NCBI GenBank assembly: GCA_948434855.1
Contig: CAOJFR010000043.1
Coordinates: 1-5,915 of the forward strand
DNA: 5,915 nucleotides
Reading direction: 5' to 3'
From: an uncultured Clostridia bacterium
Lineage (GTDB): Bacteria; Bacillota; Clostridia; Christensenellales; UBA1242
Below, piece by piece: positions 1 to 5,279 of the stretch (its first letter is position 1; every line of letters begins with the position of its first letter). Both the position numbers and the translations under genes were made by a program. The notes beneath the pieces are model-generated. The model was not told the origin of the DNA. It did not search any database and worked only from the letters and a program-made list of their open reading frames with translations.

Positions 1-57
1 TCAGATGGCACTCATAACATTATGAATGAAATTTTAAGCAACAAAAAAGGCTCTTAA
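1..57 (+). CDS. Possible 3' end of a convergent plus-strand gene (partial)
   Basis: Frame 1 of the plus strand is open from the window edge for 18 codons, reading SDGTHNIMNEILSNKKGS, and ends in TAA at 55-57. The other two plus frames hit stops by about base 23. The stop lies in the loop of the bidirectional hairpin at 43-72, which is a natural arrangement for two converging genes. The peptide is too short to assign to a family. An open run of this length can occur by chance even in AT-rich DNA, so this is a tentative call that depends on the sequence to the left. Confidence 0.35.
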   Translation, partial: SDGTHNIMNEILSNKKGS

Positions 58-72
58 CTTGGAGCCTTTTTT
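43..72. terminator. Bidirectional intrinsic terminator closing the P-II/DUF1538 operon
   Basis: A perfect inverted repeat pairs AAAAAAGGCTC (43-53) with GAGCCTTTTTT (62-72) around an 8-nt loop. The GC-rich core GGCTC/GAGCC is flanked by six A on one side and six T on the other, so either strand gives a hairpin followed by a U-tract. On the minus strand it begins one base after the TAA stop (74-76) of the last P-II-like gene. On the plus strand it would serve a convergent gene ending at 57. Confidence 0.9.
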
Positions 73-73
73 C

Positions 74-451
74 TTAGTCTAAAGAAATTTTATCAAATGT
101 ATCATTCATTCCTGCAACGGATGACACTGGCAATGCAAATACCATTCCATGAGCCTCAGACTTAAAATCTATAACAGAATATATTGCTTTCATTGTTGGA
201 ACAACCAGCTCTTCTTTAACAAGCATCATAACAACTGTGTCATCAGGTGAAATGCTAAAGCCCAAAAACTTCTTTTGAATTTTAGATACACCCTTTGCCT
301 GCATCAAAATAGCACCATTGCTTCCAACAGATTTTGCTGCTTCCAAAATGTCTGACTCAAAACCTCTTTTTGAAATTGATAGCACCAGTTTAAACTTTTC
401 TTCTGAAAAAATTTCATCATCAATAATAACTACTTCATCTTTTTTTTCCAT
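74..451 (-). CDS. P-II-like regulatory protein, second copy (degenerate nucleotide loop)
   Basis: This encodes a 125-residue P-II/GlnB-fold protein. The start at 451 (MEKKDEVV) is chosen over an in-frame ATG at 487 because AAGGAG sits 6 nt upstream of it and the longer start would overlap the preceding gene. After a roughly 18-residue acidic N-terminal extension, the body aligns with the upstream P-II-like protein: KLVLSISK (first strand), then QAKGVSK (residues 51-57), then a short replacement for the T-loop, then TVVMMLVKEE. The place where P-II proteins carry the nucleotide-binding B-loop (GDGKIF type) reads KSEAHGMVFALPV here, without the usual Gly-x-Gly-Lys. The usual uridylylated Tyr of the long T-loop is not evident. 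It is the last gene of the operon, 10 nt after its paralogue and directly before a terminator. The likely role, by inference, is a trimeric sensor or partner subunit acting on the adjacent DUF1538 membrane protein. Family assignment is fairly sure; ligand and target are unknown. Confidence 0.75.
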   Translation of the reverse strand: MEKKDEVVIIDDEIFSEEKFKLVLSISKRGFESDILEAAKSVGSNGAILMQAKGVSKIQKKFLGFSISPDDTVVMMLVKEELVVPTMKAIYSVIDFKSEAHGMVFALPVSSVAGMNDTFDKISLD

Positions 452-457
452 AAACTT

Positions 458-463
458 CTCCTT
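458..463 (-). promoter_or_regulatory. Ribosome binding site that fixes the start of the second P-II-like gene
   Basis: On the minus strand the sequence AAGGAG lies 6 nt before the ATG at 449-451 and overlaps the TAA stop (462-464) of the preceding gene by two bases. This supports the 125-residue product over a 137-residue version starting at 487. It also suggests translational coupling, because a ribosome terminating on the upstream gene would be sitting on this site. Confidence 0.75.
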
Positions 464-848
464 ATTCAACAAATGGTCCCTTTGCACCCATATAACCTAA
501 AATGTCAATAATAAAGGCTTTTCCTCTACCTCTTTTATATAGCTCTAACTCTCTGCAAATATTTAACAAAAATATATCTGCAACTTCTTGCTGGCACATT
601 GCAAAAACAGTAAAGCCATTTGAGTTATAGCCATCAAAAAAATCTATTACCGCATTTTTTGAAACACCTGTGCTTGCAACTGCAGCCACAACTCTTCCAC
701 CATTGTTAACAATGAAAGACAACAGGTCATCTAAATTTTTTTGGTCTTTTATGAAAAAACAGCACATTGCAAGCTCATTTATTTGTGATGGATACATTTT
801 TTGAGAAACAATAACATATTTCTTTTTAGACTTATCATTTCTTTTCAT
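462..848 (-). CDS. P-II-like (GlnB/GlnK-fold) regulatory protein, first copy
   Basis: This encodes a 128-residue protein of the P-II superfamily, small trimeric sensors that bind adenine nucleotides and often control membrane transporters. After a basic N-terminus (MKRNDKSKKK) the P-II pattern is visible: a helix around DDLLSFIVNNGG (40-51), a strand VVAAVAS ending in TGVSK (60-64), a shortened T-loop region (65-77), the strand FTVFAMCQQE (79-88), then YKRGRGKAFIID (104-115), which matches the B-loop region of P-II (GDGKIF type). The C-terminus GYMGAKGPFVE is typical of P-II-like proteins beside DUF1538 genes, as I recall the family. The long T-loop with its modifiable Tyr is absent. The start codon overlaps the end of the DUF1538 gene by 14 nt, and its ribosome site (AAAGGGG, about 7 nt upstream) lies inside that gene, indicating coupled translation. 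It probably senses nucleotide state and gates or binds the DUF1538 protein; the ligand is unproven. Confidence 0.8.
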   Translation of the reverse strand: MKRNDKSKKKYVIVSQKMYPSQINELAMCCFFIKDQKNLDDLLSFIVNNGGRVVAAVASTGVSKNAVIDFFDGYNSNGFTVFAMCQQEVADIFLLNICRELELYKRGRGKAFIIDILGYMGAKGPFVE

Positions 849-2367
849 TCTTTTGCCCCTTTAATTTGTTATATTCTGCTTCAAGTTTTTCAATATTAGA
901 ATAGTTTTCAAATGTATAAGAAAACAGGAATGCCTTTTTGTGCTCCTTTCGTTTTTGAGCATAAACATTAAACTTATAAACCAAACCAATAAGTTGTATT
1001 ACCAAAATTGGTGACATTGCAACAATACCAATAATTCCAAAACCATTAATTGCGCCAGATGTTTCGGCAGCAAGTGAAACCATTAGTGGCAAAATGAACG
1101 CAGATGTCATTGGACCAGACGCCACGCCACCCGAGTCAAATGCAAGACCTGTGAAGAGCGAATCCACAAAAAACATTAATATTAAAGCCACAATATATCC
1201 AGTTAATATTATATAGAAAAAGTTAATGTTATATAAGATTCTGAGTGCTGCGAGCAAAATTGCAAGAGCCATTGAAATTGCAATTCCAAACATAACAATT
1301 ATATATGGAACGCTTCCCTTTGTTGCTGACTGAACCTGTTTTGCAAGCACAATAACTGAAGGTTCTGCAAAAGTCAAAGCAAAACCAAAAACTATACAAA
1401 ATATTATTACAACTATTGGCTTTTGAAGTGACAAAAATTTTCCAATAACTTCGCCCATTCCAGTGAACGCATAGTCAATTCCAAACATAAATAGAAACAA
1501 ACCAATAAAGGTTATCCCTAAGCCCGCACAAAATTTCAATTTTTTTCTGAGCGGAAGTCTTATTAATATAAGGTCATATATTAAAAAGATTATTGCAAGT
1601 GGAACTATTGCAAACAGCGAATTTTTTAAAACCGAAATAAATATGTTTAAATTTTGCGCTGCAACTTCAACCCCGCCATTGTTTTGAGCAAACAAAAACA
1701 AAATTAGCACTGCAACAACCGGACCAAATGATGCCATTCCAAGCATACCAAAAGTTTCTTTATTAGACTTTGTTTTGCTGAACTTAGATGATATTCCAGA
1801 GGCTATTGCAAGCAAAAATGGTGCGGAAATCATTCCTGTGGTTGCCCCACCAGCATCAAAAGCAAGAGCAATATATTCACTTTTAACAAAACAACATAGC
1901 AAGAAAATTAATGCAAAAATTGCAAAGTAAATATATTTAAGCTCTATGTTTTTAATTATCCTAAAAATGCTTAGGGCTGTAAATATTCCAACGCCTGCTC
2001 CAATGCAAAATACTATTAAGATTTTTGAATTGAAAACGCCCGTTTTAAAAAGCTGAGTAACAAAAACTGAAACATCTGGCTCTGCAATCGTTGCAAAAAA
2101 TCCAAATATTGCTGCAAAGATTACAAAAATTATAAGTTTTGAAAGTTTGTTTACGGTGTTAACCATAAGTTCTCCCATTGGAATTATGGTTGAGTCTACA
2201 CCAGTCAAAAACAATGCCTCACCAAAAGCAATTACAAATGCTGAAACAAAAAACCCGATTAAAAGTTTTGTGTCTATCTTATAAAAAAACAAATGCACAA
2301 AAAGCACTATTACCAATATTGGCAAAAGTGCTAAAACTATATCTCTCAGTTTTTTTAAAAATCGCAT
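835..2367 (-). CDS. DUF1538 family polytopic membrane protein (two-repeat putative transporter)
   Basis: This is a 510-residue, very hydrophobic protein in the plasma membrane. It consists of two homologous halves, residues about 14-226 and 254-464, each with about seven hydrophobic segments. Diagnostic motifs recur at a constant offset of about 240 residues: MGE (64-66 and 304-306), AEP (95-97 and 334-336), AFDAGGATTG (169-178) against AFDSGGVASG (409-418), and a final MASFGP (211-216) against VAMSP (449-453). The polar residues conserved in otherwise apolar segments (Glu66/306, Glu96/335, Asp171/411) suggest a translocation path, which is inference; the family has no established substrate that I know of. 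A charged cytoplasmic tail (about 465-510, QKRKEHKK onward) follows. The start at 2367 has AAAGGG about 8-9 nt upstream. The gene lies 17 nt after the disordered-protein gene and overlaps the first P-II-like gene by 14 nt. The P-II neighbours imply regulation by nucleotide state, comparable to AmtB-GlnK. Confidence 0.87.
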   Translation of the reverse strand: MRFLKKLRDIVLALLPILVIVLFVHLFFYKIDTKLLIGFFVSAFVIAFGEALFLTGVDSTIIPMGELMVNTVNKLSKLIIFVIFAAIFGFFATIAEPDVSVFVTQLFKTGVFNSKILIVFCIGAGVGIFTALSIFRIIKNIELKYIYFAIFALIFLLCCFVKSEYIALAFDAGGATTGMISAPFLLAIASGISSKFSKTKSNKETFGMLGMASFGPVVAVLILFLFAQNNGGVEVAAQNLNIFISVLKNSLFAIVPLAIIFLIYDLILIRLPLRKKLKFCAGLGITFIGLFLFMFGIDYAFTGMGEVIGKFLSLQKPIVVIIFCIVFGFALTFAEPSVIVLAKQVQSATKGSVPYIIVMFGIAISMALAILLAALRILYNINFFYIILTGYIVALILMFFVDSLFTGLAFDSGGVASGPMTSAFILPLMVSLAAETSGAINGFGIIGIVAMSPILVIQLIGLVYKFNVYAQKRKEHKKAFLFSYTFENYSNIEKLEAEYNKLKGQKNEKK

Positions 2368-2384
2368 CTATTTTTCCCTTTAGT

Positions 2385-3917
2385 TTAATCAAAATCAATC
2401 TCGCCAATAATGTCGCCATCAATTCTTCTGCGAGACTTACCTCTTTTTTTCTTATTTGTTGTTTTAGGTGTGGTTTTCTTAATTTCAGGAAGTGGAACTT
2501 TAACTTCTTTCTTTGGCTGCGGCTCAACCTTAACTTCTGGCTTTGCCTGTGGCACTTCTTTTAGCTTTGTTTCTTCCTTCTTCATTCTATTAGAAATTTT
2601 TAAAAGCTTATTATCCATTTCTAAGTTTGAAATGTTATAATTTGACTTTAATTCTTTCTTAAAGCCCTCATCGCTTAGGACTTTTTTCTCAGCCTTAGAG
2701 TTGTTTTTCTTATTTTCAAATGCAAGTCTAGCAATTTTTGCTTCTAGCTCACTCTGTGATTTTATGTCTGAAACTGAGACTTTTTTAGCTGGTTTAGACA
2801 TTAAATTGCTATTATAATGCATTTTTTCAGAAACAACATTATTTGTTTCTTTGTTATTTGAAAATTGAGACATAAAGTCGTCAGTCATTGTTTCATAGTC
2901 ATCTTTTGTTAAAATATTACTACGATTTACTTTGACTGTAGGTTTTTTTCTTTCAGCCATAACCTTTTTTATTTCTTCAATTTCAGGTGGCTTGCTTTCT
3001 TTAATCTCAGCTCTTGGCAAATCATTAACCTGCTCTTTAACAACAGTTTCCTCAGCAGGCTTAACATCTTGCACTGTTTCAGTTTTAAGCGAAGATTTAT
3101 CTTCTTCATCACTTTTAATAATGTCTGAAAGGCTTATAATTTCTTCAGACTTAACATCTTGTTCTGATTCTAAACTTGAATGATTTTGCTCTTCCCTAAA
3201 CTTGCTCGTTTCTTTTTCTAAAGCTTCAAGCCTTCGCCTAACTTCGTCTAACTCACTTTTATCAAGCATATAGCTATCGCCCAAAGTTTCATCATCAAAA
3301 GCAAAACGCTCAATGTTGTTTCCACTTGCACTAAAGTCCTCATCTTGAGCACCAGACGAAACCTGAGAATCGTCAAAATTTAAGATTGGCTCTAAAAGAT
3401 CTTCATTTTCTTTAAACTTATCATCTGCAATAACTTCTTCTTCAAGCTTGTGCATATAACTGTCAAGTGCAAATTTCTTAAGGTCTGGATCATCAGAAGA
3501 AAGTTGAGTGATTGGTTTTTTAAGCTCTGTTCTTGCTTGGTCTAAATCATTAAACTTTTGCAAAGACTTACTTTTCATATATTCAGAAAGTGAGAAAGTT
3601 TGTTTTGTTTTCTCAACATCACTAGATGTCTCTTCAACCTTACGATAGTTTTTATTTTTCCATGATGAAAAGTCGCTCATGTCAAGAGGAGTTGTCCTCT
3701 TCCTTTTTGAGCCAAAATACCTACCAAAAGGAGAAGGCTCAAATTTTTCGCTCATGTTTTTATGTTGAACAGGAGCAGGTTTGCTTACAGTTTCGCCACG
3801 TCTGTTTATGCTGGCATCAGTTGCAAGTTTGTTTACAACAACAGGTTCACCCTCTGTTGCCTTCAGAGCCTTTTTAAACAAATTAAATTCAAAGACATCG
3901 TTGAAAAAATTTTCCAT
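2385..3917 (-). CDS. Large charged, probably disordered protein of unknown function (operon leader)
   Basis: I do not recognise this 510-residue protein. It has no signal peptide or membrane segment, no cysteine, one tryptophan (Trp86), and a very high content of Lys, Glu, Ser and Asp, which suggests intrinsic disorder. Visible regions are: a short amphipathic N-terminus rich in Phe (1-20); a basic stretch near KRKR (71-74); an acidic middle (about 155-300) with QDVK occurring twice (253-256 and 283-286); a short coiled-coil candidate (about 221-245, LDEVRRRLEALEKE); a second helical stretch (388-415); a Pro/Lys/Val-rich linker with alternating PEVKVEP and KEVKVP units (460-479); and a basic patch KKKRGKSRRR (489-498) followed by the acidic end GEIDFD. 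The start at 3917 has AAGGA 5 nt upstream and a good promoter just beyond. Being first in the operon suggests a link to the DUF1538/P-II module, perhaps as a scaffold or adaptor, but no function is shown by the sequence. Confidence 0.8.
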   Translation of the reverse strand: MENFFNDVFEFNLFKKALKATEGEPVVVNKLATDASINRRGETVSKPAPVQHKNMSEKFEPSPFGRYFGSKRKRTTPLDMSDFSSWKNKNYRKVEETSSDVEKTKQTFSLSEYMKSKSLQKFNDLDQARTELKKPITQLSSDDPDLKKFALDSYMHKLEEEVIADDKFKENEDLLEPILNFDDSQVSSGAQDEDFSASGNNIERFAFDDETLGDSYMLDKSELDEVRRRLEALEKETSKFREEQNHSSLESEQDVKSEEIISLSDIIKSDEEDKSSLKTETVQDVKPAEETVVKEQVNDLPRAEIKESKPPEIEEIKKVMAERKKPTVKVNRSNILTKDDYETMTDDFMSQFSNNKETNNVVSEKMHYNSNLMSKPAKKVSVSDIKSQSELEAKIARLAFENKKNNSKAEKKVLSDEGFKKELKSNYNISNLEMDNKLLKISNRMKKEETKLKEVPQAKPEVKVEPQPKKEVKVPLPEIKKTTPKTTNKKKRGKSRRRIDGDIIGEIDFD

Positions 3918-3935
3918 AACTTTCCTTAAAAACTA

Positions 3936-3968
3936 ATTATAGTATACAATAATAGCCATAAATTACAA
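3936..3968 (-). promoter_or_regulatory. Predicted sigma-A-type promoter of the four-gene DUF1538/P-II operon
   Basis: On the minus strand TTGTAA (3963-3968) is separated by 16 nt from TATACT (3941-3946). A perfect TATAAT overlaps at 3936-3941 and could serve as an alternative -10. Initiation would fall near 3929-3934, giving a leader of only about 12-17 nt that just contains the AAGGA ribosome site at 3923-3927. It lies downstream of the ddl terminator, so the operon is likely transcribed independently. No operator-like palindrome is obvious. Confidence 0.65.
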
Positions 3969-3985
3969 AACAAAAATTGGTGAAA

Positions 3986-4023
3986 ATAAAAAAAATTCAT
4001 CATAAGACAGAGTGATGAATTTT
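3986..4023 (-). terminator. Intrinsic terminator downstream of ddl
   Basis: A perfect 11-bp inverted repeat, AAAATTCATCA (3992-4002) and TGATGAATTTT (4013-4023), encloses a 10-nt loop. Read on the minus strand, the hairpin runs into eight consecutive T. It starts 8 nt after the ddl stop codon (4032-4034) and lies before the promoter of the next operon. The stem is AT-rich, so it may be somewhat leaky. Confidence 0.8.
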
Positions 4024-4031
4024 CATAATTT

Positions 4032-5201
4032 TTAACTGAGTATTTCAGTGCAAAAGTTGCTGTTTACCAAACTCATATTTTTTCTATTTTTTTCAGCGGC
4101 TTCAATTAGCTTTAGCGTTACTTCGTTCATCAAAATTCCACCTTTATTAAAGAAATAATATGAAAGCGAACCAGGAATTGCATTAACCTCACAAACATAA
4201 AGTTTGTTAAGCTCTTCCACAAATAAAAAGTCAATTCTAACCACACCAGACAAATTTAAGTTTTTAAAAATACTTGCTGCATATTTTCTAATTTTTTTGC
4301 GAAGACAATCATCAATATCCGCAGGAAATTTTCTTGTTTGACTTGCCATAGAGCCACTTTTTGTGCCAGAAAGTTTTCCCTGCCCTTTTCCAGATTTTCC
4401 ACCAGATAAATATTTATCTGTGAAAGACAAAATTTCTTCATGTTTAACTGGCTCATCAATTTCTGAAACTTCAAAATCGTCACTTGTTCCAAGAACTGCA
4501 ACATTAAACTCTTTTGTATTTTTCAATAGTTTTTCAACCAAAACTTCTCTGTCAAACTCAAATGCAAGTTCAATCTTTTCTTTAAACTCTTTTTCAGAAT
4601 TTGCAATAAATAAACCAATCGAGCTTCCACCACTGTTAGATTTTATTATAACAGGATATCCAAGTTTTTGACTTTGCTTAAAGCACCACTTATAGTTAGT
4701 TTCAAAATCATTTTGCGATATCTTAAACCCAGAAACAACTGGAACATGCAAGCCTTTCATTGTTTGTTTAAATAAAAATTTGTTCATGCAAACTGCAAGT
4801 GCATCAAAACTTCCAGCAGAACATGATATGTTAACACTTTCTAAAACAGAAACCAGCTTTCCATTTTCACCAGCACCACCATGACAAGCAAAAACTGCCA
4901 AGTCTATTCTCATATATTCTTTAAGTCCAAATGCAGACTTAACAAACAAAACATTATCTTCCCCAGAAACAAAAGACACTCTCTTAAACTTTTTTAGTCT
5001 TGCTTGAAAATTCTTTTTTGAAAAATCAGATAAATCAAACTTTTTCTGTTCATATAAAAAGTATTCATTTTCTCTTGAAACATAAAATGGAACTAAATTA
5101 ACATCTTGAATCCTTGTTTTGTTATATACCTGCGATGCGGTAACCACAGAAATGTCATGCTCATAAGATTTTCCACCAAACACTAATAAAACATTTTTCA
5201 T
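4032..5201 (-). CDS. ddl: D-alanine--D-alanine ligase family protein (divergent ATP-grasp)
   Basis: This 389-residue cytoplasmic enzyme should condense two D-alanines with ATP to give the dipeptide used by MurF. Motifs run in Ddl order: FGGKSYEHDIS (8-18, with the catalytic-type Glu14); HGGAGENG (107-114; usually HGxxGEDG); NK at 140-141 where DK is usual; the ATP-grasp lysine and glycine-rich loop PVIIKSNSGGSSIG (183-196); VEKLLKNTKEFNVAVLG (222-238); omega-loop KYLSGG (263-268); RIDF (322-325, Arg322 and metal ligand Asp324); and CEVNAIPGS (337-345, metal ligands Glu338 and Asn340). It is longer than typical Ddl (roughly 300-370 residues), mostly through a Gly/Ser/Lys-rich insert in the omega loop (269-292). 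The segment after PG reads SLSYYFF rather than the usual MTxxS, marking a divergent subfamily. The start at 5201 has AGGAG 7 nt upstream. It follows murF, which supports D-Ala-D-Ala synthesis, though another D-amino or hydroxy acid in the second position cannot be excluded. Confidence 0.88.
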   Translation of the reverse strand: MKNVLLVFGGKSYEHDISVVTASQVYNKTRIQDVNLVPFYVSRENEYFLYEQKKFDLSDFSKKNFQARLKKFKRVSFVSGEDNVLFVKSAFGLKEYMRIDLAVFACHGGAGENGKLVSVLESVNISCSAGSFDALAVCMNKFLFKQTMKGLHVPVVSGFKISQNDFETNYKWCFKQSQKLGYPVIIKSNSGGSSIGLFIANSEKEFKEKIELAFEFDREVLVEKLLKNTKEFNVAVLGTSDDFEVSEIDEPVKHEEILSFTDKYLSGGKSGKGQGKLSGTKSGSMASQTRKFPADIDDCLRKKIRKYAASIFKNLNLSGVVRIDFLFVEELNKLYVCEVNAIPGSLSYYFFNKGGILMNEVTLKLIEAAEKNRKNMSLVNSNFCTEILS

Positions 5202-5218
5202 ATAATATCTCCTGATTT

Positions 5219-5247
5219 ATTGTATGAAAAATAATTTTTATTGTGAA
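5219..5247 (-). promoter_or_regulatory. Candidate promoter of ddl, abutting the murF terminator
   Basis: On the minus strand TTCACA (5242-5247, one mismatch to TTGACA) lies exactly 17 nt from TACAAT (5219-5224, one mismatch to TATAAT). The -35 overlaps the U-tract of the murF terminator. Initiation about 7 nt after the -10 would fall near 5212, almost on the AGGAG ribosome site (5209-5213), leaving a very short leader. That tight fit lowers confidence; readthrough from murF is the alternative. Confidence 0.45.
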
Positions 5248-5273
5248 AAAAGAGCCATTAATTTTATGGCTCT
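5246..5273 (-). terminator. Intrinsic terminator downstream of murF
   Basis: An 8-bp perfect inverted repeat, AGAGCCAT (5251-5258) and ATGGCTCT (5266-5273), encloses a 7-nt loop. On the minus strand it is followed directly by a run of T (six including the last stem base). It starts 6 nt after the murF stop codon (5280-5282). It resembles the terminator at 43-72 in having a GAGCC/GGCTC core. Confidence 0.88.
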
Positions 5274-5279
5274 AAATTT

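Noticed and set aside
452..487. N-terminal extension of the second P-II-like gene from an ATG at 487
   Set aside because: It would overlap the upstream gene by 26 bases and has no good ribosome site, while AAGGAG stands 6 nt before the ATG at 451. The added residues do not resemble P-II sequence.
318..500. Plus-strand open frame of 60 codons
   Set aside because: It is antisense to the P-II-like genes, of low complexity (Ser/Thr/Phe-rich), and has no family resemblance. It is a shadow of the minus-strand coding sequence.
2279..2527. Minus-strand open frame of 82 codons in another frame
   Set aside because: It spans the end of the disordered-protein gene and the start of the DUF1538 gene out of frame, and has no supporting motif.
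2178..2564. Plus-strand open frame of 128 codons across the junction of the DUF1538 and disordered-protein genes
   Set aside because: Its translation is a composition artefact (Leu/Phe/Lys) opposite two well-supported genes whose junction and ribosome site it covers. No ribosome site or family pattern was seen.
2410..3877. Several plus-strand open frames of 76-83 codons (2410-2640, 2932-3183, 3626-3877)
   Set aside because: The Lys/Glu/Ser-rich codons of the minus-strand gene read as Phe/Ser/Leu on the other strand and rarely create stops, so open frames are expected here without being genes.
2385..3917. Disordered protein as a TonB, FtsK-linker or IF-2 N-terminal homologue
   Set aside because: Lys/Glu/Pro-rich linkers look alike across unrelated proteins. 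There is no membrane anchor, no GTPase or motor domain and no TonB C-terminal domain, so naming it from composition alone would be unsupported.
4256..4671. Open frames inside ddl (minus 4256-4504 and plus 4363-4671)
   Set aside because: Both overlap conserved ATP-grasp motifs of ddl in other frames and have no signal of their own.
5202..5279. Riboswitch or T-box leader before ddl
   Set aside because: Only 78 bases separate murF from ddl, and they are accounted for by a terminator, promoter-like hexamers and a ribosome site. There is no room or structure for a leader RNA.
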